14,457 nucleotides of DNA from Methylocystaceae bacterium (GCA_003152255.1 PLZT01000403.1:1-14457); one strand, 5' to 3'; shown: positions 1-8,900, counted from the stretch's first letter. Made by a program: numbers and translations. The notes: generated from the letters alone by a model not told the origin.

Positions 1-3
1 ACA

Positions 4-219
4 TTAACTCATTCTATTCACACGGTATTTATGGCATCGGCATGAAAATTTTCCCCACAAAAATTGCAGAAGAGCCAAAATGTAATTGAAGACCGTATGC
101 AAGGTGAGTTTCGGCGCCGGGCCTCGGCTCCCGACGGTAAGATGCGGCAAGACAAATTGCTGGAACTGCTCGAAACTCAATCTCGTCGGAATCGACTGCC
201 GTTGCTGGCTGCTCGCCAT
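4..219 (-). pseudogene. Truncated transposase-like N-terminal fragment
   Basis: A 71-codon reading frame on the minus strand, starting MASSQQRQSIPTRLSF and ending at a TAA at positions 4-6. The middle (FVLPHLTVGSRGPAPKLTLH, then VFNYILALL) resembles the N-terminal DNA-binding part of DDE transposases of the IS4/IS5 kind, recalled from family patterns and not searched. After about residue 50 the sequence stops looking like that family and ends early, so only an N-terminal scrap remains. The frame is open upstream to 390, overlapping the end of the porin gene, but the ATG at 219 is chosen because a GGGG stretch lies just before it and similarity begins shortly after. It lies 158 bases downstream of the porin gene on the same strand. 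No catalytic residues are present, so it should be inactive. The family assignment is uncertain. Confidence 0.4.
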
Positions 220-377
220 TTTGCCCCACAAAGAAATTAGATTTTTGCCCGCTTCGGTCGCTATCATTAAAAAGTCCGTAACTACAGCGCTTACAGACAA
301 ATTCGCGCGATTCGCAAAACCCGCAACCAGTAGCTGGCCAAAATCACGCCACCCCTGGGTAATTACGCGAATCCGCT

Positions 378-2519
378 CTAGAACTCCCAATGGAGCCGGC
401 CGCTAAAAATGTTTACTGGGCCTCGACTAGTGTTAAAGCCAGGATTTTGGACGAACTGGTAATCGAAAGTGATAGACGTCGATGACATCAGACTAAGATT
501 GTAATATGATTCAAGGACTTTCTCTGGGCCGGTAGGAAATGGTTGCTGTCCACCACTAACCAACACTCCGGAGCCACCAAGATTTAAATAATTTAGCTCT
601 GCTGCTGCCGCTTCATTGTATATGCCTGCAATACCCACCGTATCCTTCGGCCTCCCCCAGAACGCGCCCCCGATCGAGACACCGCTGCTGAAGAACAAAT
701 GGGAGTCCGAAGATGACAAACCTTCAACGTAACTTGGCGCGAAGCCGACGCGGGAGAATACACCCACATTTGGCATGATTTGCTGCTCAAGATTAATATG
801 CGCATCGACCTTTTGCCGGTATTTACGCACCGAGGAGGTCTCTGGAGGTTGATTTGTCGCTAACCCAAGCGCAATAGCGTCCGAATATGTGCCCAGACGG
901 CCAGAGACCATATTCACGTTGACTTTCACTTTTCCTGGCTGCCCCCACAGTTCATGCCGTTCCTCGACTTCGCCAACGATTTCGTACTGGCTGAGCGTCG
1001 GATCGGAGCCATAGGCGTTCGATGTGTTGCTATACGCCGATCTGGACATGTCGAACCATCCCAGGCGGTAGGTAAAGCGATCTTTATATAATTCGGCGGC
1101 GGCGCCAGGGCCGATTCCCCAAGCGTCGCCGCCCCAATCGAACGTCAAACAATAAACAAGTCCCCAATTCATGAACTGAGTTTTTGCGCTATTGGCGTAC
1201 GTGTTCGTGTCAAAAATATCTAATGGAGATATTATGCCGGTAGTTAGAACAAGGCGATCCGAGGTTTGCGTCCCGGCAAATCGATTAAAGTCAGCCTCCA
1301 CCTTCTGCGTTTCGCCGCCGAGATTTATTGTCTGTCTGACGAAAGCGCGCATAATTTTAGCATAAGGTATCGCTTGGCCGAGTTTATACGCTTCGGCGGT
1401 TGGAACATCCGCTATGCCGGCACCATTGTTAACCCCAAATCCTTGATCAATCTCTGGATTTACCCAAAATTCGGCTCCCTGCCAAAGCTTAAGGCCGGTG
1501 AAAAGGGTGGTTTCCCCGATTTCGGTGCTATGCCCTTTGGCGGGCAGCGTAAGCGGGGCGCCGATGAATGAGGGAGGCTGCCGGAACGTTGGATAGCCCA
1601 ACTCTGTCAATGTAAATTGGCCACGAATATTGATCAGGTCCGGATCCAACTCGAGCAAAGTTGGGCGAGTTTGCGCCGATGGAGTCCCCATATCGTCAAA
1701 ACGGTAGTTCAGACCGATACGCGCTTTATGTTCGGAAACATTGGAGGACACCCGCAGGCCGGAGCTTGGAAAGTCTACGTTGCTCGTCCCATAGTTGGCG
1801 TACAAATATTCGGCCCAGAGCGTCCACTGCGGGATCAATGGCGTTTCGACGCCAGCCCCAGCCGTCCAGCCCAGCCGTCGATGGTGAGACAAGTCGGTCG
1901 CGCCGCTCGCGTTTTGCGTCATCGTAAATTGTTCGGAAGTCCAGGCGAGGCCGCCCGTCGCATAAAGCAGCCAATTGCCCGGCGCATATCCGATGCGGCC
2001 CCGCACCGAGCCAGAAATATACGTGCTATCGGTATAGCTCGCCGTGCCGCCCAATACATTGGCGGTGTTGCCGGTGTTATGGCCCGCGTAATTGGGAAAG
2101 GCTGAGAAACTGATATCCGCTACGGCTCCAATAACCGCGCGATTGGCCAGCATGTAATTATATCCCACTTGCGCGCCTTCAAACCAGCTTCCGCCCTGGT
2201 TGAAGAGGTTGAGTGGAACAGCCTGGCTGATTGAACCGCGATCGACAATGAGTCCAGGCGCCGTGGGGGAACTGGCGATCCAATTCGATGCGCCCCAGAC
2301 ATAACCCAAATGTCCGCCGACATATAATCCTGTCCAATTAAAGTCGTCTGATTGTTGCGGGGCGGTCACCGGAGGGGATTTTGGGGAGAGATCCGCTGCG
2401 GACGCTCTCCAAGGCAACAAAGTTTCCGAAACCGCCAAAGCAATAAGAAAGACCCGGCAAGATTTCGTCGCGCCGCCGCTCTGGACGCCGAACGAACGGA
2501 TTAAGTTGGAATGGCGCAT
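378..2519 (-). CDS. Outer-membrane protein: Omp25-like barrel fused to OprB-like porin, guanidine-riboswitch controlled
   Basis: A 713-residue outer-membrane protein. Residues 1-41 look like a signal peptide with a long N-region and a likely cut at ASA|AD. Residues about 59-274 form an Omp25/opacity-type beta-barrel: FNWTGLYVGGHLGY at the start, barrel strands such as GRIGYAPGNWLLYATGGLAW, and ARIGLNYRF at the end. Residues about 285-713 resemble the carbohydrate-selective porin family OprB (TELGYPTFRQPP, long glycine/aromatic strands), ending in Phe as outer-membrane barrels do. The ATG at 2519 has GAGGG eight bases upstream. It is a single-gene unit directly behind a guanidine-I riboswitch and translated on the same strand as the guanidine operon, so its likely job is guanidine entry across the outer membrane. 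The substrate is inferred only from regulation; a sugar or other small cation is possible. The two-barrel fusion is unusual. Confidence 0.85.
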   Translation of the reverse strand: MRHSNLIRSFGVQSGGATKSCRVFLIALAVSETLLPWRASAADLSPKSPPVTAPQQSDDFNWTGLYVGGHLGYVWGASNWIASSPTAPGLIVDRGSISQAVPLNLFNQGGSWFEGAQVGYNYMLANRAVIGAVADISFSAFPNYAGHNTGNTANVLGGTASYTDSTYISGSVRGRIGYAPGNWLLYATGGLAWTSEQFTMTQNASGATDLSHHRRLGWTAGAGVETPLIPQWTLWAEYLYANYGTSNVDFPSSGLRVSSNVSEHKARIGLNYRFDDMGTPSAQTRPTLLELDPDLINIRGQFTLTELGYPTFRQPPSFIGAPLTLPAKGHSTEIGETTLFTGLKLWQGAEFWVNPEIDQGFGVNNGAGIADVPTAEAYKLGQAIPYAKIMRAFVRQTINLGGETQKVEADFNRFAGTQTSDRLVLTTGIISPLDIFDTNTYANSAKTQFMNWGLVYCLTFDWGGDAWGIGPGAAAELYKDRFTYRLGWFDMSRSAYSNTSNAYGSDPTLSQYEIVGEVEERHELWGQPGKVKVNVNMVSGRLGTYSDAIALGLATNQPPETSSVRKYRQKVDAHINLEQQIMPNVGVFSRVGFAPSYVEGLSSSDSHLFFSSGVSIGGAFWGRPKDTVGIAGIYNEAAAAELNYLNLGGSGVLVSGGQQPFPTGPEKVLESYYNLSLMSSTSITFDYQFVQNPGFNTSRGPVNIFSGRLHWEF

Positions 2520-2525
2520 GGAGTT

Positions 2526-2586
2526 ATCCCTCAGCTTTCGCTACTTCGAGGGATTGACAAAGACCTTCGTAGCGCCAATCCCTTGG
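2526..2586 (-). promoter_or_regulatory. Riboswitch expression platform that can hide the ribosome binding site of the porin gene
   Basis: Between the aptamer and the porin ATG, the minus strand holds three mutually exclusive pairings seen by eye. The ribosome binding site GAGGGAT (2532-2526) is perfectly complementary to ATCCCTC (2554-2548). An overlapping CAATCCCT (2556-2549) is perfectly complementary to AGGGATTG (2583-2576). That last segment lies in CCAAGGGATTGG (2586-2575), which can fold on itself and whose CCAA is also part of the aptamer closing stem (GCCAA, 2587-2583). A further pair CGCTAC/GTAGCG (2574-2569 with 2544-2539) brackets the anti-RBS. The arrangement fits translational control with ligand turning expression on. 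The pairings are observed; the switching order is inferred. Confidence 0.6.
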
Positions 2587-2697
2587 CTTACGAGGTCTCC
2601 CGGGTTTTTCTCCCGCCGTGCGCCCGAAGGATGTCTCCCTTCGGGTAGCGGCTCTCGGACCAGCGTCTTTTCAGATCGGAACCCTAGCCGCCAACTC
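2585..2697 (-). promoter_or_regulatory. Guanidine-I riboswitch (ykkC class), copy 2
   Basis: The minus strand carries the ykkC-class signature in order: GGCTAGGGTTCCG at the 5' side, then GGTCCGAGAG, a long variable hairpin (CCCGAAGG with CCTTCGGG), then ACGGCGGGAGAAAAACCCGG followed by GAGACC. The closing stem can form between TTGGC/GGCT at the 5' end and AGCC/GCCAA at the 3' end. The class senses free guanidinium and normally turns its target on. It sits 65 bases upstream of the porin gene start. The core matches copy 1 at 14078-13963 almost word for word, while the variable helices differ in length and sequence, so the two copies are old relatives and not a recent duplication. Confidence 0.95.
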
Positions 2698-3014
2698 TTT
2701 TTTTACCCTATCGTGTCTGCTCGTATTTGAGAAGGTCGCTCCTGCATAAAGCTGAGGCAATCTCTGAAGATTGATTCATCAAGTAGCTATTTGACGATGC
2801 AGCCCGGTGCAGCAATTCTCGACATCTCCCGTTCTGACAGCTGATCCTTAAGGACGTCGAATGTCGTTGCACGAAGAAATCATTTTTGCTTCAATCGCGC
2901 AGCAACGACAGATCAAGATTTCGCTGCACACGCGAGCGCGACGGCGCCTCGAAATGTCATGCGCCGCCCACTCCAGCCGCGCGATCAACAAGGCGTCGGT
3001 TTATAGCGATCGAC
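2698..3014. other. Non-coding stretch between riboswitch 2 and the transposon remnant
   Basis: About 317 bases with no recognisable gene. It must contain the minus-strand promoter for the porin transcript; the only sigma-70-like candidate I see is TTCTCA, 17 bases, TAGGGT just before the riboswitch, a poor match. Unlike copy 1, no GG/GC sigma-54 pattern was found. A plus-strand frame beginning MSLHEEIIFASIAQQ at 2861 runs about 58 codons but resembles nothing I know. This stretch may also hold the left border of the transposon, which I could not place. Confidence 0.5.
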
Positions 3015-3061
3015 ATGGCCAAGCCGGTTTATTTTGACGATGATATGGAATTCTGGGACCA

Positions 3062-3866
3062 ATGATCGAGCCACCACATTTGGCGCCCGCCGCCGCGCTC
3101 GGCGCTACTGCAGCATCTTGATGCGCTACGCGATCATCCGCCTTCGACACGCCCGCCTGGGCTCGCGATTTACGGCGATAGCGGCATGGGCAAGACCATG
3201 CTCGTGGAAAAGTTTCGGCGCGATCACCCGCCGATCGTAAATTGCAACAACGGCTCCGAGGCCCTGCCCGTGCTGGCCATCACGTTGACGTCGTGCCCAA
3301 CCGAACGTCGGATATATGGCCAACTGCTCATGGCGCTGGGCGCCAGCGTCAATGAACGCGCGACTCTCATGGAGCTCGAGATCAGGACAGTGCTTCTGTT
3401 GAAGGACAGCAGTGTCCGCGTCTTGGTCATTGACGAGGTTCATAACCTGCTCGCCGGCACGCCCCGAGAGCAGCGCGGAATTCTCCAGTTGCTGCGATAC
3501 CTGAGCAACGAACTCAGAGCGTCGCTCGTTTGCCTCGGCGTAACTGACGCCCGCGACGCAATCGCTGGCGACACCCAACTTTCGCAACGTCTCGATCAAA
3601 TTGTGCTGCCAAGATGGAAGGCCGACGAAGAATTTCAAGAGCTTGTTACCGCGATCCTACGCAGTCTGCCTCTCAAACAACCATCCGCCCTGTCGAGCCA
3701 AAACCTGCGCCATCCCTCGCGCATCAGCGACGGGATCACAGCGCGCCTACTCGAGATACTCAACGAGCTTGCGATCGACGCAGTCCAAGCGGGCGCGGAA
3801 CGTATCACTGACGAAGACATCGAATCCTGGAAACCAGCCCTTGAAAAGGAAACCGCTTTCGCCTGA
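3062..3866 (+). pseudogene. tniB: TniB-like transposition AAA+ ATPase, apparently frameshifted near its 5' end
   Basis: The long frame encodes an AAA+ ATPase of the TniB type, the ATP-dependent partner of the TniA transposase in Tn402/Tn5053-like elements. It shows Walker A GDSGMGKT (codons at 3174-3197), Walker B RVLVIDEVHNLL, and a TniB-like middle and tail (LRYLSNELRASLVCLGV, ILNELAIDAVQAG). The only in-frame ATG, at 3186, lies inside Walker A and cannot be the true start. In-frame TniB-like coding continues upstream (SALLQHLDALRDHPP) to a TGA at 3063-3065, with no ATG, GTG or TTG. An ATG at 3062 in another frame gives MIEPPHLAP before stopping, so a one-base shift around 3085-3100 would join the two. 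A short frame MAKPVYFDDDMEFWDQ ends at that TGA, an ATGA overlap. It is isolated: no tniA or tniQ is visible. A rare start (ATT 3078 or CTG 3108) is the alternative. Confidence 0.7.
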
Positions 3867-3887
3867 CGTGACGTCCAACACAAAAAT

Positions 3888-3934
3888 GGCATTTCAATCG
3901 AGACTCTGGCGGCAAAAGTCTCAATTGAAATGCC
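3888..3934 (-). terminator. Long hairpin with T-run, possible terminator of the guanidine operon
   Basis: Positions 3888-3905 and 3917-3934 are inverted copies of an 18-base sequence separated by 11 bases. Read on the minus strand, the single difference becomes a U-G wobble, so all 18 positions can pair, and the hairpin is followed by ATTTTTG. It lies about 195 bases past the allophanate hydrolase stop codon and 21 bases past the tniB-like stop on the other strand. The stem is AT-rich for a terminator, and the arms are better explained as transposon repeats that happen to act this way. Confidence 0.4.
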
Positions 3935-3975
3935 CAAAATCGGCGTGGCCTCCCAAAGTCTCACATTGAACTGCC
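3888..3975. repeat. Three copies of an 18-19 base repeat behind the tniB-like gene
   Basis: Copy 1 (3888-3905) is the reverse of AGTCTCAATTGAAATGCC with one change; copy 2 (3917-3934) is AGTCTCAATTGAAATGCC; copy 3 (3957-3975) is AGTCTCACATTGAACTGCC, the same orientation as copy 2, starting 40 bases further on. Repeated subterminal sites of this length next to tni genes are typical of transposase binding sites at the ends of Tn402/Tn7-like elements. No matching set was found on the left side of the tniB-like gene, so the other end appears lost or unrecognised. Confidence 0.6.
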
Positions 3976-4129
3976 AATCGACACTGAGTTAAATATTGCG
4001 AAGCACTGTCACCAAGCTGTCATTTTAAGCATTTGCTTGCCTGAAAGACAGATTTGACCGGGCAGCTCGTTTTTTCTCCGACCGTTGCGCGAATATCACT
4101 CTTTGGCGCACGGTGAGTCGCGCGTCCGT

Positions 4130-5932
4130 TCAACTCTTCGTCGCGATATAGGCGCGCCATCCTCCCAGGTCGGTGATTTCCTGCGCACCCTGGACAGCGT
4201 GCCATTCACACAGAAAACCGGTGATCTGCGAGCCGTCGTCGAGAGTCACCTTGCCAACGCCGAGTGGCGTAGGGATCGCGGCGACGAAGGCTCCGAAGGC
4301 CGCCGGCGAAAGTCCCCATACCTCGACCGCCAATCCGGCGCCCGCAAATCCAGGATCGCGCACGAGGCCCGGCTTTGGCGGCGTCGCGCCCGGAAGAACG
4401 AAGAGGCGATAATCTCCCGCAGTGCGACAGGCCCTGATGCGGACGCCTCCAGCGTCCGCAAGCAGGTGATTGAGCGGCATGCCGGAGAGATGCGCGCCGA
4501 CGACAGCAATCGGGATCAAAGAAGCGTCAGACGTCGTCAGCACGCTTTCATTCGGTATGACGGCGGCTGTGTCGCGTCCCATGCCGCAAGACGCTGCGCG
4601 ATGAAGACGATCGGCAAGCTTCGCGAGGCCATCATCGGCAAAGGCCGGCGCGATCAACGTCACGCCCACAGGCAATCCGTCGCTGCGAAATCCCGCCGGC
4701 ACAGCGACTGCGCAACAATCCAGAAAATTCACGAAATTTGTGTAAAGGCCAAGATTGGAGTTGAGTGCAACAGGATCGCGCATCATCGCGTCGACGCTGT
4801 AAATGGTCGGCGCCGTTGGCAACAGCAACACATCCATCTTGCTCCATTCGCGCGCGGCCGCTTTGCGAAAAGCTTCGAGCGCATAGGCGCCGCGAAATGC
4901 GTTGACAGCCGTGATGCCCTGTGCGCCCACAACAATGCCGCGCACGGTCGGATCCATCGCGTCGGCGCACCGTTCGAAAAAGGGCGCGATAGCCGCGAGC
5001 CGTTCGGCCACCCACGGACCGCCGTAGAGCAACCCAGCGCAGTCGCGGAATGGCGCATAGTCGATTGCAACCGATTTGCCGCCGAGGGTCACGAGCCGCG
5101 CGATGGCGACGTCGTAGTTCGCTTCGGCATCTCGATCACCAAAGAATTCGCGATCACCCGCGGCGAGAACGCCGAAGCGGAAGCAATCGACGGGCAATGC
5201 GCGCGCCGCCATGCTGCGCCCATAAGGATCCGTCGGATCATTATCCTGCAGGACGCGGCGCACGCGATCCGCATCTCCGACTGCGGCCGCGAAGACGCTG
5301 ACGCAGTCGAGGGTGCGGCAGGCCGGGACGACGCCGGTCGTGGAGATCAGTCCGCGCGTCGGTTTGACGCCGACGATATTGTTGAACGCCGCCGGAACGC
5401 GTCCCGATCCCGCCGTGTCGGTGCCAAGTGCAAAGGAGACTTGGCCTGAAGCGACGGCGACCGCCGAACCGGACGACGATCCGCCAGAGATGTAGTCGCG
5501 ATTAAATACGCAGCGCGGCGCGCCATAGGGCGAGCGGGTTCCGTTGAGCCCGGTGGCGAACTGATCGAGATTGGTCTTGCCGATTAGCAATGCGCCGGCG
5601 GATCGCAGCAGTGCAACGGCGCGTGCGTCGTCCCGAGGCTCGTAGGCGAACGCTGGGCAGGCGGCGGTGGTTGGCATCCCGCGCGCGTCGATATTGTCCT
5701 TCACGGCGAAGGGAAGGCCCCACAGCGCCCTTTGCCCTTCCACCGGGCCACGGTCGATCAGCGCACGCGCGTCGTCAAGGATCGCGTCGTTTGAGCGACG
5801 TGTGATCCAAACCGACCCATCGGCGCCGGAGTCGATCCGCGCGAGCAGGGCGCAGGCGACGTCGAATGGTGTAAACGTGCCACTCCGATAGCCGGCCTCG
5901 AGCGACGCAATATCCAATATTGCAGGAATCAT
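4130..5932 (-). CDS. atzF: Allophanate hydrolase (amidase-signature enzyme, two domains)
   Basis: A 600-residue cytoplasmic enzyme that hydrolyses allophanate to ammonia and CO2, the last step of the pathway. Residues 1 to about 440 form the amidase-signature domain: Lys78 in FAVKDN, the cis-serine Ser152 in SGGSSSGS, and the nucleophile Ser176 in GTDTAGSGRVPA give the full Ser-Ser-Lys triad. Residues about 445-600 (starting near IPIAVVGAHLSGMPLNHLL) are the C-terminal domain found in AtzF-type allophanate hydrolases, so the protein is full length. The ATG at 5932 overlaps the carboxylase stop as ATGA, with AAGG just upstream, which implies translational coupling and a fixed ratio with the carboxylase. 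It is the last gene of the operon. In bacteria this activity is encoded apart from the carboxylase, unlike the fused yeast Dur1,2 protein. Confidence 0.95.
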   Translation of the reverse strand: MIPAILDIASLEAGYRSGTFTPFDVACALLARIDSGADGSVWITRRSNDAILDDARALIDRGPVEGQRALWGLPFAVKDNIDARGMPTTAACPAFAYEPRDDARAVALLRSAGALLIGKTNLDQFATGLNGTRSPYGAPRCVFNRDYISGGSSSGSAVAVASGQVSFALGTDTAGSGRVPAAFNNIVGVKPTRGLISTTGVVPACRTLDCVSVFAAAVGDADRVRRVLQDNDPTDPYGRSMAARALPVDCFRFGVLAAGDREFFGDRDAEANYDVAIARLVTLGGKSVAIDYAPFRDCAGLLYGGPWVAERLAAIAPFFERCADAMDPTVRGIVVGAQGITAVNAFRGAYALEAFRKAAAREWSKMDVLLLPTAPTIYSVDAMMRDPVALNSNLGLYTNFVNFLDCCAVAVPAGFRSDGLPVGVTLIAPAFADDGLAKLADRLHRAASCGMGRDTAAVIPNESVLTTSDASLIPIAVVGAHLSGMPLNHLLADAGGVRIRACRTAGDYRLFVLPGATPPKPGLVRDPGFAGAGLAVEVWGLSPAAFGAFVAAIPTPLGVGKVTLDDGSQITGFLCEWHAVQGAQEITDLGGWRAYIATKS

Positions 5933-8900
5933 TGGCCGACCTTTTCAAGAACAGCGACGGCGTCGCCCGCCCGAACGCCGCGTCCTTGCTTGCAACGGAT
6001 TTCGGCGACGCGGCCCGCCTCAGGCGCCACAATCTCCATCTCCATCTTCATCGATTCGACGACAACGACCGCTTGGCCGCGCTCGATCATCTCGCCTTTC
6101 TCAACGAGAATTTTCCATACATTGCCGGAAATATGAGCGGACACGGCGAAACCGCCGGGCGGCAAGCCCAACCCGTCACCGTCCCGCGCGCCTCCATCGT
6201 CGGAAACGAAACTGTCGAGACCCTTCGCCTTCCAATCAGCGCGTTCCGCTTCAAAAGCTGCATGCTGACGCGTTTTAAACGCCGCGATTCCCTCGCCGTT
6301 TTCGGCGAGGCTCCGGGCATAGTCGCGATACGAAAAGGTCGTCTCCTGAATTTCAATCGGATAACCGCCGTGCGGAAAGGCTTCGCGCGCTTCCACAAGC
6401 TCCGCTTCCGTGACAGGAAAAAAACGGATGCGGTCGAAGAAGCGCAACAGCCAGGGATGGCCGAGCGAAAATTCGCCGGTCGTGCGCCAAGAATTCCACA
6501 TCTGGATGGTGCGGCCGAACAATTGATAGCCGCCCGGACCCTCCATGCCGTAGACGCACAGATAGGCGCCGCCAATGCCGACCGCGTTTTCCGGAGTCCA
6601 TGTGCGGGCGGGATTGTATTTCGTCGTCACAAGCCGATGACGCGGATCGACGGGTGTCGCGACCGGCGCGCCGAGATAGACGTCGCCAAGACCCATCACG
6701 AGATATTCGGCGGAGAATACAATGTCGCGCACAGCGCCGATGCTTGGCAGACCGTTGATGCGCCGGATGAACTCGATATTGGACGGACACCAGGGCGCAT
6801 CGGGACGCACAAGCTCCTGATATTTGCGCATGGCGAGTTGAACCGATGGATCGTTCCACGACAAGGGCAAGTGAACGATGCGCGAGGGAACGCTGACGTC
6901 CTCGGTGGGGAGCAACGCCGTCTCGATGCGCTGCAACACCTCGATAAGGCGGGCCCCGGACAGGGTGGCGCTCTCGAAGTGAATCTGCAGCGATCGAATG
7001 CCCGGCGTGAGATCGACGATGCCCAGAAGTTTTTCGGCGCTTAACGCCTCGGCGAGCAGATGCACGCGCAGACGCAAGGCGATATCCAATGACATGGGCC
7101 CGTATTCGACGAGCAAATAGTCGTCGCCCGCGCGCCGGTAGACGACTTTTGTCGGCCCATCATCCAGGCAGTCGAGAATAGGGCTTTGTAGCGACCTGCC
7201 GCTTGCGAGCCGCGTGGCCTCTCGGCCTATCGCTGTGCGGGGTGCCTTGGCGACGTAACCTTCCTCAGCTTGAAAGCGAACGCCGTCCCCGGGCTTGAAC
7301 TGGCCGATTTTCCATAGATCACCAGGCGCGACGACGGCCGGGCAGACGAACCCGCCGAGACTCGGGCCATCGGGCCCAAGGATGATCGGCATGTCGCCCG
7401 TAAAGTCGATCGCGCCAATCGCATAGGCGTTGTCGTGGATGTTGGATGGATGGAGGCCGGCTTCGCCGCCATCCTTGCGCGCCCAACGCGGCTGCGGGCC
7501 GATGAGCCGCACACCGGTGCGGGCGCTGTTAAAGTGGATTTCGTAGCGCGCCGAGAACAAGTCTTCGATATCGGACGTCTCAAAGAAATCTGGAGCGCCA
7601 TGCGGGCCGGAGCGCACTTCAAGCAGCCATTCGCGAACGAGCGGTGGAATCTCCTCAGCTATCGTAGGCCTCGCGGCGCCGACCGGCGCCTTCCCGATCT
7701 TGAGGACATCGCCGGCGCGCAGAGCGCCCACGGCGTGCCCGCCAAAACGGCCCAGCATGAAGGTGGCTTTCGAGCCAAGAAAAAACGGCGCGTCGACGCC
7801 GCCAGCAATGGCGAGATAGCTGCGTTGCCCCGGCCCCTCGATCGCCCCGAGAGATAACGTCTGCCCCACTCTCACCGCGACAGGCTGGAAATAGGCGATC
7901 GGCTGGTCATCGAGACACGCGGGCATGAACGCGCCCGTGAGCGCGATCAGCGCATTGCAATGAAAGCGCAACTTCGGGCCTGCGACTGTGCATTCGAGCG
8001 CCGCGGCACCTTCGTCATTGCCGACGATGCTATTCGCGAGCCGATGCGAGCGGGAATCCATCGGACCGGACGGCGGAACGCCGACGCTCCACAAACCAAG
8101 GCGCCCCGGCCAATCCTGCACGCTCGTCTGCGCGCCAGGCACAATCACCTCGATAGCGCGCGGCGTGAAGGCAAATGACTTCAGCAGGCCGGTCGAAACC
8201 TTTCCTGTCGTAAATTCCGGCGTCGACGCAACCGAGGCGAGATAGTCGAGATTCGTTTCGAGGCCATAGAGTTCGGTCTCGGCGAGGGCGACCTGCATTC
8301 TTGCGATCGCCGCCGTTCGGTCGGCCGCATGAACGATGAGCTTGGCGAGCATCGGATCATAATGCGGCGTGACGTCGCTTCCCGTTTCAATCCAGCCGTC
8401 GACGCGCGCGCCCGCTGGCCAACGCAGATGCGTGACGACGCCCGTCGCGGGCCGGAAATCGGCCTGAGGATTTTCGGCGTAGATGCGCACTTCGATCGCC
8501 GCGCCCCTGGGAACTAACTCGCTCTGCGCCGGCGCTGAAAACTCACCCGCCGCCTGTCGGATCATCCATTCCACGAGGTCGACGCCAAAGACGGCCTCGG
8601 TGACGGGATGCTCCACCTGCAGGCGCGTATTAACTTCAAGGAAATAGAAATCCTCTCGCGCGACGTCATAAATGAACTCCACCGTTCCGGCGGATTCGTA
8701 GGCGACAGCCTCGCCAAGCGAAATCGCCGCTGCACGCAGCCTCTCGCGCGTCGCAGCGGAAAGACCTGGCGCGGGAGTTTCCTCGATGACCTTCTGATTG
8801 CGCCGTTGCAAAGAGCAATCGCGTTCGCCGAGCGAGAGAACCCGTCCGTCGCCGAGGCCGAAGATCTGCACCTCGATGTGACGAGCGACCGGAATGAAGC

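Noticed and set aside
2700..2735. Sigma-70 or sigma-54 promoter for the porin transcript
   Set aside because: TTCTCA and TAGGGT, 17 bases apart, match the consensus poorly, and no GG-N10-GC pair was found; not listed as a feature.
4018..4040. TGTCATTTT...AAAGACA as a Tn402-type terminal inverted repeat
   Set aside because: It starts TGTCATTTT like Tn5053-family ends but faces the wrong way for the tniB-like gene, diverges afterwards, and no partner end was found on the left.
4085..5449. A 454-codon plus-strand frame opposite the allophanate hydrolase gene
   Set aside because: It lies antisense to a gene with a complete catalytic triad, is arginine/alanine-rich and resembles no family; a by-product of high GC content.
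5920..7044. A 374-codon plus-strand frame opposite the carboxylase gene
   Set aside because: Antisense to an intact multidomain carboxylase; no recognisable domain and no ribosome site.
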